64,000 nucleotides of DNA from assembly GCA_030532425.1 (NCBI GenBank), contig JAUNLD010000003.1:16252-80251 (forward strand). Direction: 5' to 3'. Source of the stretch: Lautropia sp. (lineage in GTDB: Bacteria; Pseudomonadota; Gammaproteobacteria; Burkholderiales; Burkholderiaceae_E). Both the position numbers and the translations under genes were made by a program. Below are positions 43,968-53,639 of the stretch, in pieces. Each line of letters starts with the position of its first letter. Within the stretch, counting starts at the first letter, position 1. The notes beneath the pieces were generated by a model. That model saw only the letters and a list, made by a program, of their open reading frames with translations. It had not been told where the DNA came from and did no database searches.

Positions 43968-45569
43968 TCAGTGGGCGGAACGCAGATACGGGCACGGGAT
44001 CACGACCTCGTCTCCATCGGCCACCACATCGCTGAGCGTACCGGCACCCGGCTTGCGGCTGACCATCAGTGACTGCCAGCTGCACTCCTCGCCCTTGAAG
44101 ATGGCCACCGCGCGCATCACCTGACGGTTGCCGCGCTGACCACGCCCGGCCGGCTGCGTCTGCCAGCGACGGTCGATGAAATAGGTTTCGCTGGGTTCAC
44201 GGCCCAGCAAGGTGCTGGTCATGCTGTGCAGCTGGGTTGCCATCCGCTGGGTGCCGACATTCTGGCGTCCCGCCGGCAGCAACGGCGTCAGGGCCGACAG
44301 CTTCACGCCCGCCGGCAGGCGGGCGATCCGGGCGGCGGCCGACACGGCATCGCCGGCACTGCCGGCCGGGCGTGCGTCACCGATGCGCTGCGCTTCGGGC
44401 ACATCCGGACGCTCGGCTGCGTCCTTGCGCGGCGCGATCGACACGATCTCGTTGCGGCCCTCTGACGTGGGTTCAGCCGTTGCGGCCTGCTGGCCCTTGC
44501 CTGCCCGGCCGGCCATTGTGGCGGACACACCGCCGGCCGTGCCCGCGGCAACACTGCTCCCCGTGGCCGCCGCAGCCCCCGCTGCGCCACTGCCCACCGC
44601 GGCAGCAGCAGCGGCGGCACGAACCGCGGCTGCACGGGCTGCTGCGGTCGAACGCTCATCGTCGGCAGCCTCGGGGCGATTGGTGGCAGCCGTCGCTGCT
44701 GCCTGGCTGTCGCGCAGCAGCCGGGGCTGCTCAGCGCGTGTGCCCTCTTCAGGTGCAACGCGGCCCGCCGTCCCGGCAGCCCCTGCCCTGTCGTTCCGGG
44801 CAGACGCCGCAGCAGCGCGATCACGTCGATCGGCCGCCGGCGCCGGTGCAGCCAGCACCGGTGCCTGCACCGCCTTGGTACGCAGCATCGCGCCGTAGCC
44901 GCTGACCCCCTTGCTCAGATCGACCTCCACCGGTTGCACCGCCAGCAGGTCGGGCACGGGCAACCAGCTTTCAAACTTGCCGGGAAAACCCGCCAGCCGC
45001 ACTTCCAGCGTCTGACGGACCGGATCGGCGCGGGTGACCGTCTCCAGCCAGCAGTCCGACGGCAGGTCACCAACACGACTGCTCAGCGGTGCCAGCGGCA
45101 CCACCAGATCGGTGGCACGTGCCTCGGCCGGCGTCAGCGTGACATAGCAGGTGTTGATGATCCGCAGGCTCTGGTTGTCACCGATCTGCAGGAAGAGATG
45201 GGGATAGCCCGAAAACGCCAGGTTGCCGTACGGATCGGCCGGATGGGCCAGCTCGCCCAGTGGCCGGCTGGCCCGCAGATAGGCATAGAGAGGCTGGCCG
45301 TCGCTCACCGCCTGCACGGGGTGGCGGGCAGCCTCGTCAAAGCTGGCATGGAGCCTGTCGCTCAGGACCATGTCGACGACACCATCCACCACGCGCTCAC
45401 TGGCAGGGCTGCGGATGTCGGCACTGGAGGTGAGCGCCCGGTTGCCGCTGTAATCGGCCCCTCCTCCGCCCTGCCCCCCGGAAGCACAGCCTGCCACCAG
45501 CAGCGCCGTTCCCAGCAGCGCCAGCCCGCCCCGGGCGGCTTTACGGCCATCCAGACGACGGGACGGCAT
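43968..45569 (-). CDS. Alanine-rich lipoprotein of unknown function
   Basis: A protein of about 533 residues from the ATG at 45569, which gives a compact lipoprotein signal (RRLDGRKAARGG, hydrophobic core, lipobox VAGC at about residue 27). In-frame ATGs at 45650 and 45662 would make an unusually long n-region; none has a clear Shine-Dalgarno. An N-terminal domain (about 50-220) has SERVVDGVVDMVLSDRLHASFDE and LFLQIGDNQSLRIINTCYV. A long Ala/Arg/Gly-rich linker (about 235-380) follows, then a C-terminal domain with YFIDRRWQTQPAGRG and FKGEECSWQSLMVSRKPG. I do not recognise the family. It is upstream of and close to the MFS gene, so co-transcription is likely. Confidence 0.7.
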   Translation of the reverse strand: MPSRRLDGRKAARGGLALLGTALLVAGCASGGQGGGGADYSGNRALTSSADIRSPASERVVDGVVDMVLSDRLHASFDEAARHPVQAVSDGQPLYAYLRASRPLGELAHPADPYGNLAFSGYPHLFLQIGDNQSLRIINTCYVTLTPAEARATDLVVPLAPLSSRVGDLPSDCWLETVTRADPVRQTLEVRLAGFPGKFESWLPVPDLLAVQPVEVDLSKGVSGYGAMLRTKAVQAPVLAAPAPAADRRDRAAAASARNDRAGAAGTAGRVAPEEGTRAEQPRLLRDSQAAATAATNRPEAADDERSTAAARAAAVRAAAAAAAVGSGAAGAAAATGSSVAAGTAGGVSATMAGRAGKGQQAATAEPTSEGRNEIVSIAPRKDAAERPDVPEAQRIGDARPAGSAGDAVSAAARIARLPAGVKLSALTPLLPAGRQNVGTQRMATQLHSMTSTLLGREPSETYFIDRRWQTQPAGRGQRGNRQVMRAVAIFKGEECSWQSLMVSRKPGAGTLSDVVADGDEVVIPCPYLRSAH

Positions 45570-45855
45570 CGGCTGGCTGCGCTCGACCTGGTCAGACGGA
45601 ATGCCCGACGTCTTGAAAAGGGAATGCTGTCGTTTGAAGGCGCTTTTCATGTCGCAAACCACGGGGGCGATTTTTTATGTAGGTTGCCGGAGTATGGACC
45701 GGCCACAAGACACCTGGTGCCCACGAGGGCACGAGCGGCATCCCGGACCACCTGACCGGACACCGGTGTTGTATCGTCGTTATTGTCGCCTGCCTGCCGG
45801 TTTCGTGCACGCGCGTGACGTCAAGGATACGCAGCCCCAGTCTTCACGGCACGCT

Positions 45856-46632
45856 TCACGCCTGGCCACGCCCGAACAGCCGGTCGTAATTGGCGGTGGT
45901 CAGCCGGCCGATGGCCTCGGGTGTGGTCTGGCGCAGTGCTGCCACCGCTTCGGCCACATGGCTGACCCAGGCCGGTTCGTTGAGCTTGCCCCGGTGGGGC
46001 ACCGGGGCCAGATACGGCGAATCGGTTTCGATCAGCAGGCGCTCATCCGGCACCTGCCGCGCCACCTCGTGCACCACTTTTGCATTGCGGAAGCTGACGA
46101 TCCCCGACATCGAGATGTAGAAGCCGATGTCCAGTGCCTGACGGGCGATCTCCCAGTCTTCGGTAAAGCAGTGCATCACGCCACCGGCATCACGTGCCCC
46201 CTCTTCGCGCAGGATCTGCATCGTGTCGGCCGCTGCCGCGCGCGTATGGATGACCAGGGGCTTGCCCGCTGCCCGGGCTGCCCGGATGTGAATGCGGAAG
46301 CGTTCGCGCTGCCAGTCGAGTTCCTCGGCCGGCGTGCGGTAATAGTCGAGCCCGGTCTCGCCGATGGCCACCACCCGGGGGTGAGCGGCCAGCGCCAGCA
46401 GCCGCACCTCATCGGGTTCCTCGACATCGTCATAGCCGGGATGCACGCCCACCGAGGCACTGAGCAGCCGCGGATGGGCCTCGGCCAGTGCCAGCACGCC
46501 CGGCAGGCTTTCGAGGGTGACGGAAATGCACAGCGCATGCTCGATCTGCGCGGCCGTCATGCCGGCCAGCACCTCGGGAAGACGGCTGGCCAGTTCGGGG
46601 AAATCCAGATGACAGTGCGAATCGACGTACAT
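45856..46632 (-). CDS. tatD: TatD-family metal-dependent hydrolase
   Basis: A 258-residue TIM-barrel deoxyribonuclease-like hydrolase of the TatD/YcfH group. Metal ligands are in VDSHCHLDFPEL at the N-terminus, GETGLDYYR near residue 92, VIHTRAA near 130, MHCFTEDW near 155 and IETDSPYLAPVPHRG near 200. These proteins are cytoplasmic and have reported 3'-5' exonuclease activity. It is the last gene of the mltG-tmk-holB-pilZ-tatD cluster, 12 bp after pilZ. Confidence 0.93.
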   Translation of the reverse strand: MYVDSHCHLDFPELASRLPEVLAGMTAAQIEHALCISVTLESLPGVLALAEAHPRLLSASVGVHPGYDDVEEPDEVRLLALAAHPRVVAIGETGLDYYRTPAEELDWQRERFRIHIRAARAAGKPLVIHTRAAAADTMQILREEGARDAGGVMHCFTEDWEIARQALDIGFYISMSGIVSFRNAKVVHEVARQVPDERLLIETDSPYLAPVPHRGKLNEPAWVSHVAEAVAALRQTTPEAIGRLTTANYDRLFGRGQA

Positions 46633-46644
46633 GCGGCAGAAAAA

Positions 46645-47034
46645 TCAGATCGTATAGGAAGGCGATGCTGATTTTAGTGCAGTGCCGAGCAGCTTCTCGA
46701 TCTTGTCGCGGGCAACCTCGCTGGCATTGCCCTTGTTGAAGTGGATGCCGATGCCTTGCGGCCGGCCGGTCGTGCCCGCCGGCGTGATCCAGGCCACCCG
46801 GCCCGGTACCGCCGTCTTGGTGGTCTCGTCCATCAGCGTCAGCACCACATACAGCTCATCACCAAGCTGCGCCGGCTTCTGGGTGGGCACGAACAGCCCG
46901 CCGTTTTCCAGAAAAGGCATGTAAGCCGCCAGCAAGGCTGATTTTTCCTTGATCGACAGGGGAATGACGCCCGGACGGGCGGCCGATTTGCCGCCGGCCA
47001 GTCCGTCGGCCGGGTTGGGAAGGGAGGTGCTCAT
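46645..47034 (-). CDS. pilZ: PilZ-domain protein, type IV pilus type
   Basis: A 129-residue small PilZ protein. It opens with GVIPLSIKEKSALLAAYMPFLENGGLFVPT and carries LGDELYVVLTLMDE, PGRVAWITPAG and PQGIGIHF. This is the pattern of the type IV pilus PilZ of Pseudomonas and Xanthomonas, which lacks the RxxxR and DxSxxG c-di-GMP-binding residues and works through FimX and PilB. It lies between holB and tatD, its usual place in betaproteobacteria. Confidence 0.93.
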   Translation of the reverse strand: MSTSLPNPADGLAGGKSAARPGVIPLSIKEKSALLAAYMPFLENGGLFVPTQKPAQLGDELYVVLTLMDETTKTAVPGRVAWITPAGTTGRPQGIGIHFNKGNASEVARDKIEKLLGTALKSASPSYTI

Positions 47035-47060
47035 CGAAGAGGAATCGCGCGTCTGTCAGG

Positions 47061-48083
47061 TTATCGACCAGTCGTGAACACATCCAGGTAGGTGCTCAGC
47101 GCAGACTCCATGAACAAGCGAGGATTGAGCGGATGGCGAACCATCACCGCCTGCTGCTGCAGGACGGCCGAGGCTTCGGCCAGCCGGTACAGCGAACTGC
47201 GCCGGGCCAGGCTGGCCAGCCGGGATGCGGACTCGGGAAAGAAACGCGGCGCCGCCCCGGCGTGGGCGCGCATCAGATCGGCCATCCAGCGCAACAGCAG
47301 GTAATACCAGGTTGCAGCCGGCACCGTCCCCGCCTTGTCGGCCACCGTGTCCAGCCCAGTCTCGGGCAAGGCCGCCAGCGACTCCAGCAACGTCCGATGG
47401 ACGGTCAGACGGGCAGGGTCGGCGAGTTCGCGCGCGTGCAACGGTGCCCCGCCCGACCAGGCCAGCAGCTGCCGGGCCTGGGCCTCATCCCCTGCCCCCT
47501 GCTCCACCAGCCAGGCCAGCGCATCCGCCTCGTCCGGCACCGGCAGCTGCACACCGCGGCAGCGCGAACGTACCGTGGCCGGCAGCTGGGCCGGCAGATG
47601 CGTCACCAGGAGAAACCACGTCTGCGCCCCGGGCTCTTCCAGCATCTTCAGCAATGCATTGGCGGCTGGCGTGCTCAGTGTCTCGGCCGGGTCGATCATC
47701 ACCACCCGCGCCTGCCCACGGGCCGCGCTGGAGGTGATGAAGCCATCCAGATCCCGCACCTGATCGATGGAAATGTCGCGTGCAGCGCTCCCCCCCTCCC
47801 GGGCCCGTGCACCCCGGCTCTCGGCGCCCGCCAGCGAGAGCAGGCGAAAATCGGGATGATGCCCGGCCTCGAACCACGTGCAGGCCGGACATTGCCCACA
47901 AGCCGGCTCCGGTCCGGCTGCCCGCCGCTCGCAGAGCAGCCCCTGCGCCAGGGCGCGTGCAAACACGGCCTTGCCGATGCCCGGCAACCCCGACAGCAGC
48001 AACGCGTGGTGCAGTTGCCCGCCTTCGGCCAGCAGCTGTTGCAGGAGCGGCTGCTGCACGGCAAAAAGCGGCCGGGTGCTCAA
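47061..48083 (-). CDS. holB: DNA polymerase III subunit delta-prime
   Basis: A 340-residue clamp-loader subunit. It has the AAA+ start HHALLLSGLPGIGKAVFARALAQGLLC, a four-cysteine zinc module (CERRAAGPEPACGQCPACTW), and VVMIDPAETLSTPAANALLKMLEEPG with the SRC-type motif TVRSRCRGVQLPVP. Delta-prime has no ATPase activity itself, and its P-loop is degenerate here (GLPGIGKAV). It overlaps tmk by 4 bp (ATGA), the conserved tmk-holB coupling. Confidence 0.94.
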   Translation of the reverse strand: MSTRPLFAVQQPLLQQLLAEGGQLHHALLLSGLPGIGKAVFARALAQGLLCERRAAGPEPACGQCPACTWFEAGHHPDFRLLSLAGAESRGARAREGGSAARDISIDQVRDLDGFITSSAARGQARVVMIDPAETLSTPAANALLKMLEEPGAQTWFLLVTHLPAQLPATVRSRCRGVQLPVPDEADALAWLVEQGAGDEAQARQLLAWSGGAPLHARELADPARLTVHRTLLESLAALPETGLDTVADKAGTVPAATWYYLLLRWMADLMRAHAGAAPRFFPESASRLASLARRSSLYRLAEASAVLQQQAVMVRHPLNPRLFMESALSTYLDVFTTGR

Positions 48084-48850
48084 CGCCCGCCTCCCGGACG
48101 GATGTGCGCGCCGGCAGCAGCCGGGCTTGCCCGGGGCACGGCGGCATCCACCGCATCACCCGCCTGCGTCCCGCAGGCCAGCTCCCCCGGCAGGCCGGTC
48201 CGGCCTGGGCCCGCATCCGCGTATGCCGCCGTACGGTGCTGCCAGAAGGCCGCCAGATCATCCAGCAGGCGCCGGCGGATGCGCCCGCGCTCATCACCGG
48301 CATCCAGCACCAGAAAGCGGCCCGGATCCGCCTGAACCCGCGCCTGGTAGGCAGCACGCACCCGCTCGAAATAATCCTGCTCGCGGGCCTCGAAGCGATC
48401 GGCCACCCGCGCCGCGCCCCGCCGCTCGGCCGCCACCGCCGGCGGCAGATCGAACAGATAGGTGCGGTCCGGTTGCAGATCGCCATGCACCCAGTTTTCC
48501 AGCACGGCCAGCCGCGCCCCGTCCACCTGCGAGCCGCCTCCCTGATAGGCAAAGGTCGAATCGGTGAAGCGATCACAGACCACCCACTGCCCCGCCGCCA
48601 GGGCCGGCCGGATCACCCGCGCCAGATGATCGTTGCGTGCGGCAAAGGCCAGCAGCGCCTCGGTGACGGGCTGCATCTCGTGCGACAGCAGCCACTGGCG
48701 AATGCTCTCGGCCAGTTCGCTGCCCCCCGGCTCGCGCGTCAGCACCACCGTCAGCCCCCGCGCACGCAGCCACTCGGCACAGGCCTCGACATGCGTGCTC
48801 TTGCCGGCTCCATCGATGCCCTCGAAGCTGATGAATCCCCCACGACTCAT
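48080..48850 (-). CDS. tmk: Thymidylate kinase
   Basis: A 256-residue dTMP kinase needed for dTTP synthesis. It shows P-loop FEGIDGAGKSTH near residue 12, LTREPGGSELAESIRQWLL, the DR[FY] motif VVCDRFTDSTFAYQGGG near 95 and the lid region. It is about 45 residues longer than usual because of an Ala/Gly-rich C-terminal tail, which extends into the start of holB. It overlaps mltG by 4 bp and holB by 4 bp. Confidence 0.94.
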   Translation of the reverse strand: MSRGGFISFEGIDGAGKSTHVEACAEWLRARGLTVVLTREPGGSELAESIRQWLLSHEMQPVTEALLAFAARNDHLARVIRPALAAGQWVVCDRFTDSTFAYQGGGSQVDGARLAVLENWVHGDLQPDRTYLFDLPPAVAAERRGAARVADRFEAREQDYFERVRAAYQARVQADPGRFLVLDAGDERGRIRRRLLDDLAAFWQHRTAAYADAGPGRTGLPGELACGTQAGDAVDAAVPRASPAAAGAHIRPGGGR

Positions 48851-49920
48851 GGCTGCTGCCTCCCTGTCCTGCCCTCTGCGGATGCCGCACCGGCCGCCGT
48901 TCCGTGCAGCGGGCCCTGTCCCCTGCCACGCTGGAAGCGGTTGACCGCCCGGTTGTGGCTGGCCAGATCCGCCGAAAACTCCGAGCGGCCATCGCCGCGG
49001 GCGACGAAATAGAACTTGTCCGACACCGCCGGCCTGGCAGTGGCCTCCAGCGCACGCAGGCTGGGCAGCGCAATCGGTGTCGGCGGCAACCCCTTGTGCA
49101 CATAGGTGTTGTAGGGCGACTTGCTGCGCAGATCGGCACGACGCAGGTTGCCATCGAATGTCTCACCCAGCCCATAGATGGTGGTGGGATCGCTCTGCAG
49201 GGGCATCCGCGTGCGCAGACGGTTGTGGAACACCGAGGCGACCATCTCCCGATCCGCCTCGTGCCCGGTCTCCTTCTCGACGATCGACGCCAGCACCAGC
49301 AGCTCGTCAGGCGACTTGAGTGTCAGCCCATCGCTGCGCCCGGCCCAGGCCGCCTCCAGCCGCCGCTGCTGCAGGGCGTGCGCACGGCGCAGCAGTTCGA
49401 TATCGGTGCTGCCCGGACGGTAGGCATAGGTGTCCGGGGCAAAACGCCCCTCGGGATGGGTGCTGGCACTACCCAGCTCGGCCATCAGCACCTCGTCACT
49501 CATGCCCGAGATCGTGTCCTTCAACTCGGGCGCCCGCTTCAGGGCGGCCCGCACATCGCGAAAGGTCCAGCCATCGATCAGGGTGAACAGCCGCCCCTTC
49601 TCGATCTGGCCGCTGACCAGCTCACCCAGCACCTGTGGCAGCGTGGCCGGCCCGGCAATCACATACTGGCCCGCCTTGATCCGCGCCGCATCACCCCGCA
49701 GACGCAAGGCCAGCGCCAGCTTCCACGGGGCCACCGCGATGCCCCCCTCCTTCAGCGCATCGGCCAACCGGCTGCCGACATGACCACGCGGCACCTCGAA
49801 ACTCGCCTGTTCACCCTCGGCAACCACGGGGCGATGGGCATAGTCCCACCACTGCCATCCGGCCAGGCAGACCCCCACCAGCAACAGCACCAGTAACAGA
49901 CGGAAAAGGAGACGGCGCAT
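48847..49920 (-). CDS. mltG: Endolytic murein transglycosylase MltG
   Basis: A 357-residue membrane-anchored lytic transglycosylase (YceG) that cuts nascent peptidoglycan strands. The start at 49920 gives MRRLLFRLLLVLLLVGVCLAGWQWW as single transmembrane anchor. A LysM-like region (FEVPRGHVGSRLADALKEGG) precedes the catalytic YceG domain. The active-site Glu is in ASIVEKETGHEADREMVASVFHNRL, followed by QSDPTTIYGLG and YNTYVHKGLPPTPI. The C-terminal tail is low in complexity. It is divergent from ygfZ over 216 bp, which include an AT-rich patch around 50031-50047 that probably holds both promoters. Confidence 0.93.
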   Translation of the reverse strand: MRRLLFRLLLVLLLVGVCLAGWQWWDYAHRPVVAEGEQASFEVPRGHVGSRLADALKEGGIAVAPWKLALALRLRGDAARIKAGQYVIAGPATLPQVLGELVSGQIEKGRLFTLIDGWTFRDVRAALKRAPELKDTISGMSDEVLMAELGSASTHPEGRFAPDTYAYRPGSTDIELLRRAHALQQRRLEAAWAGRSDGLTLKSPDELLVLASIVEKETGHEADREMVASVFHNRLRTRMPLQSDPTTIYGLGETFDGNLRRADLRSKSPYNTYVHKGLPPTPIALPSLRALEATARPAVSDKFYFVARGDGRSEFSADLASHNRAVNRFQRGRGQGPLHGTAAGAASAEGRTGRQQP

Positions 49921-50136
49921 CTTGAACAAGGCACTCCCTGAAATCGGCACGGGTCGCCAGATTATCGGCCGGCACCCCAATCGGCAAGCAGCCACGCGGC
50001 ATGCGTTGCCGCACGGTGGCATTTGTCGTCCTATGATATACATATAGCCTGGCCCACGCCGCGAGCGCGCACGGCCCCTGCCACGCCCCGGCCGCCACGC
50101 CGCGCAGGCAACCGGCCCCCGACTCCCATCCCAGTC

Positions 50137-51270
50137 ATGCAGCCTTTCGACATCTCCTCCGCCCTGGATGCGCATTTTCCCGGCAACACCCTGCCCTACG
50201 CCCCGCTCGACCATCTGGGCGTGCTCAAGGTGCACGGCACCGATGCCCCCAGCTTCCTGCAGGGCCAGCTGACCAACGACGTGCTTGGCCTGGAAGCCGG
50301 CAAGGCACGACTGGCCGGTTATCTCACGCCCACCGGACGCCTGCTGGCCACCTTCTGGGTGATCCGCCAGGACGAAGCCCCCGAACCCGAACAGCCTGAA
50401 GAACCGGTGTTCTGGCTGGTGTGCGCACGCGACATCAGCGCCGCCATCGCCAAACGCCTGTCGATGTACGTGCTGCGCGCCAAGGCACGGGTGGAAGACC
50501 TCAGCAGCCAGCGGCAGGTGCTGGGGTTTGTCGGCACGCCCGGCCGGGCAGGCACTCCGCTGGCCGACAGTGCCGAGCCGCCCGTGGTGGCAGCCCTGCC
50601 CGATGTGACGCTGACCGAAACCACCACCGACATGCTGACCACACCGGTGCGCCGCCTGCTCGGCCCCGAGCGCCAGCTGCTGCGCAGCCTGCTGATCGTC
50701 TCGCCCGCCACCCTGGCCGGCGAGGGCGGCAAACCCCGTCGCCTGCGGATGAACGACAGCGACTGGCTGCAACTGGACGTGGCCTCGGGCGTGCCCTGGA
50801 TCAGCGCCGACACCCAGGAGCGCTTCATTCCACAGATGCTCAACCTCGATCTGGTCGATGGCGTCAGCTTCCGCAAGGGCTGCTATCCCGGCCAGGAGGT
50901 GGTTGCCCGCAGCGAGTATCGCGGCAAGGTCAAGCGGCGGATGTTTGCCGGGCTGTGCAGCGGCCCGCTGCCACGGCCGGGCACCGACATCATCGCCTAC
51001 GACGGAACCGTGGTGGGCCAGGTGGTCTGCACGGCCAGCCTCTCGGCCACGCCCGACGAAGAAGTGACGGCCCTGCTCGACAGCGACCCAAGTGATCCCG
51101 ACAGCCAGCTGCCGATCACGCTAGTCGGTCGTCGCTACCTGATGCTGTTCGAGGCACGTATCGAAGTCATCGGCGCCCAGCCGCGCACGGCCGGCATGAT
51201 CGCCACCAGTCTGCGGGTGGGCCATGCCGCCATCGGCCTGCTGCAACTGCCCTATGCCCTGCCTGCCTGA
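50137..51270 (+). CDS. ygfZ: Folate-binding Fe-S cluster repair protein YgfZ
   Basis: A 377-residue GcvT-like protein that helps maintain Fe-S cluster enzymes. It shows LDHLGVLKVHGTDAPSFLQGQLTNDV at the N-terminus and the signature KGCYPGQEVVARSEYRGKVKRRM near residue 248. The Cys of KGCYPGQE is the family's functional residue. It is somewhat longer than E. coli YgfZ (326 residues). The start at 50137 lies before the family N-terminus. Divergent from mltG; its end overlaps the DUF4936 gene. Confidence 0.93.
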   Translation: MQPFDISSALDAHFPGNTLPYAPLDHLGVLKVHGTDAPSFLQGQLTNDVLGLEAGKARLAGYLTPTGRLLATFWVIRQDEAPEPEQPEEPVFWLVCARDISAAIAKRLSMYVLRAKARVEDLSSQRQVLGFVGTPGRAGTPLADSAEPPVVAALPDVTLTETTTDMLTTPVRRLLGPERQLLRSLLIVSPATLAGEGGKPRRLRMNDSDWLQLDVASGVPWISADTQERFIPQMLNLDLVDGVSFRKGCYPGQEVVARSEYRGKVKRRMFAGLCSGPLPRPGTDIIAYDGTVVGQVVCTASLSATPDEEVTALLDSDPSDPDSQLPITLVGRRYLMLFEARIEVIGAQPRTAGMIATSLRVGHAAIGLLQLPYALPA

Positions 51271-51625
51271 CCCCCCGTCCCCCCTCCCCGAAGGCAGGGC
51301 ACGGCCCCAGGCGTGCGCGCCCTGCGCCGCACTCTACATCTATTACCGGGTGCCCCGTGCGCAGCGCGTCGCCCTGCGCGCTGCCTTCGCCCGGCTCTTG
51401 GCTGCGCAACCGGCATGGCCCGGCCCTGCCCCGCAGCTGATGCGGCGTTCCCCCGATGCGGCACACCCGCACGACACCTGGATGGAAGTCTGGCCCGATC
51501 CACTGCGACACGTCGACGGCCTGGCCGAGGCCATCCGCCAGATCGAGCACCATGCCGCCGACAGCGGCCTGACAGCCCTGACCGACGCGCGGCATCACGA
51601 GTATTTCGAGGCCGTCAGCCCCTGA
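51254..51625 (+). CDS. DUF4936 family protein
   Basis: A protein of about 123 residues of the betaproteobacterial DUF4936 family. It has ALYIYYRVPRAQRVALRAAFARL, then PHDTWMEVWPDPLRHVDGLAEAI and DARHHEYFEAV, the usual one-domain pattern. The start is uncertain: ATG at 51254 is used because a start inside ygfZ and short overlap (17 bp) are usual; ATG at 51224 is also in frame. The function of the family is unknown. The position directly after ygfZ is conserved in Burkholderiales. Confidence 0.8.
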   Translation: MPCLPDPPSPLPEGRARPQACAPCAALYIYYRVPRAQRVALRAAFARLLAAQPAWPGPAPQLMRRSPDAAHPHDTWMEVWPDPLRHVDGLAEAIRQIEHHAADSGLTALTDARHHEYFEAVSP

Positions 51626-51670
51626 ACCCCAGCCACCGTGCCCTGCCACAGGCGGCGTACCGTTCCCGCC

Positions 51671-53503
51671 TCAGAACCACTCAGGCTGCATTTCCACCGT
51701 CGACATGTCCATCTGCTCCAGCAGGTTGAGCTTGCTTTCGATCACCGGCAGCTCATGCTGGAAGAAAAAGCGGGCGGCATGGCACTTGCCGGCATAAAAA
51801 TTGCGCTCGGCCCCGTAAGATGACAGAAACGCCACCTCGGCCACCAGCCACTGCTCAAGCCACACCCAGGCAATGACATAGTGTCCGAAAGCCTCCATGA
51901 AGATCGAGGCATTGGCCAGACAGCGGCTCAGGTCCGGCTCCTGGCGCAAGCGCTCCATCACCCACCCGAAGCGCTCGGCATACTTGCCCAGCTGCACGCC
52001 CATGTGCCGACCGTCACCACAGCGTGCCGCAGCCCGCTGCATGGTCTTGTTCACCACCTCGAAGAAATACTGCATGCCCTGGGCGTCATCCCCCAGCAAC
52101 TGTTCACGCAGCAACTCCATGCTCAGGATGCCGTGGGTGCCCTCGACGATGGCATGCAGACGGTTGTCGCGGTAAAACTGCTCGACCGGGTAATCGCGCG
52201 TGTAGCCATAAGACCCCAGCACCTGCACCGCCAGCGAATTGGCGCGCATGCCGTAAAGTGCCATCCAGCACTTCATCACCGGTGCCAGCAGTGCGAGCAG
52301 GTGCTTCGCCCGAAGCGCCGCGGCAGGCGAGAGGGGGGCCTCCTGGTCATCGATCAGCCGGGCACACCACAGCCCCAATGCCAGCCCCCCCTCGGCATAG
52401 ACCTTCTGCAACATCAGCATCCGCCGGATGTCGGCATGCTCGATGATCGGCACCTGCCCGCCACCCGGCGACTGGCGCCCGGGAATGCGCCCCTGATAAC
52501 GTTCGCGTGCATAAGCCAGCGAATGCACGTAGCCGGCATAGCTGAGCGCAACCGTCGCCAGCCCAACCTCCAGCAGCACCTGCGGAAAGACCTTGGCGAT
52601 CAGTGCCATGCCCTGATTTTCCTGGCCCAGCAGCCAGCCCACGGCCCCGGCCTGCCCCTGCGGCAGATGGTAACCATCCCCCAGACTGAGCAGGCAACTG
52701 CTGGCACCACGCTGGCCCATTTGCAGATTCAGCCCGGCAGCCACCACATCGTTGCGCTCGCCCCGCTGCGCCGTCCCGGTGTCTGGCAGATACTTGGGCA
52801 CCACGAACAGCGACAGACAGTCCAGCTCGCCACAGATGTCGCCCACCTCATCCTCGATCTTGGCCAGCACCAGATGGACGATGTTGCCGGTCAGTTCGTG
52901 GTCGCCCCCCACCACCCACATCTTGTGGCCGTAGAGGCGGAAACTGCCGTCAGGCTGGCGCACGGCCCGGGTACGGACATCGGCCAGCGAAGAGCCGGCC
53001 TGCGGCTCGGACACGCAGAACGTGCAGGTGGCCTCGCCACGCAGGAGTGCGCCCACATAGCGCTCCGCCAGGGCTGGCTCGGCCTCCTGCAACAGCAGCC
53101 GGCTGCCGGCCCGGCTGGGCAGCAGATACGCACTGGCGGCCACACTGCCCCCGTCGAGCAGCAGCCCGGCCGCCTTCTCGATGACGGCGGGCAACTGACG
53201 GCCACCGATGGCCTCGTCATGGGCCAGCCCCAGCAGGCCCGAGGCGTAAACGCGGTCGAGCGCCGCCTTCAGTTGGGGAGGGGTCCAGATGCCCTCCTCG
53301 TGCAGGCGCGGCTCCTGCTCGTCGAGCAGGCGGTTGATCGGCGCCAGCGTCTCATCCGCCAGCGTCGACGCCTGCATCAGCGCCTCATCGAAATCCTCCC
53401 GGCTTCGGGCCGAATAGCGGGGACGCTGGCACAGCGCCCCCACGTTCAGCCATTCATACAACAGGAAGTCCAGGTTCCGGTTGACCACCATCGCTCTCTT
53501 CAT
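51671..53503 (-). CDS. Acyl-CoA dehydrogenase family protein
   Basis: A 610-residue FAD enzyme of the longer acyl-CoA dehydrogenase class (FadE/DmdC-like, with extra C-terminal helices). The FAD/substrate motif TCTFCVSEPQAGSSLADVRTRA lies near residue 165, MWVVGGDHELTGNIVHLVLAKI near 205 and LGSYGYTRDYPVEQFYRDNRLHAIVEGTHGIL near 440, with the catalytic Glu in VEGTHG. It oxidises an acyl-CoA to the 2-enoyl-CoA; chain length is unknown. The gene lies 136 bp downstream of a short-chain fatty acid transporter gene in the same direction, which fits fatty-acid use. Start could also be ATG at 53491. Confidence 0.9.
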   Translation of the reverse strand: MKRAMVVNRNLDFLLYEWLNVGALCQRPRYSARSREDFDEALMQASTLADETLAPINRLLDEQEPRLHEEGIWTPPQLKAALDRVYASGLLGLAHDEAIGGRQLPAVIEKAAGLLLDGGSVAASAYLLPSRAGSRLLLQEAEPALAERYVGALLRGEATCTFCVSEPQAGSSLADVRTRAVRQPDGSFRLYGHKMWVVGGDHELTGNIVHLVLAKIEDEVGDICGELDCLSLFVVPKYLPDTGTAQRGERNDVVAAGLNLQMGQRGASSCLLSLGDGYHLPQGQAGAVGWLLGQENQGMALIAKVFPQVLLEVGLATVALSYAGYVHSLAYARERYQGRIPGRQSPGGGQVPIIEHADIRRMLMLQKVYAEGGLALGLWCARLIDDQEAPLSPAAALRAKHLLALLAPVMKCWMALYGMRANSLAVQVLGSYGYTRDYPVEQFYRDNRLHAIVEGTHGILSMELLREQLLGDDAQGMQYFFEVVNKTMQRAAARCGDGRHMGVQLGKYAERFGWVMERLRQEPDLSRCLANASIFMEAFGHYVIAWVWLEQWLVAEVAFLSSYGAERNFYAGKCHAARFFFQHELPVIESKLNLLEQMDMSTVEMQPEWF

Positions 53504-53639
53504 GCGAAGAGTCTACCCTCGAAATTTGAAACAACTGTTGCATTTATACAAGACCATTTTCTTTGTTGCACAAGTTTGACATTGCCACCCGTCTGTCAAG
53601 CCCCAACAGACGGACGCACAGGATCAGGTGACGGATGAT

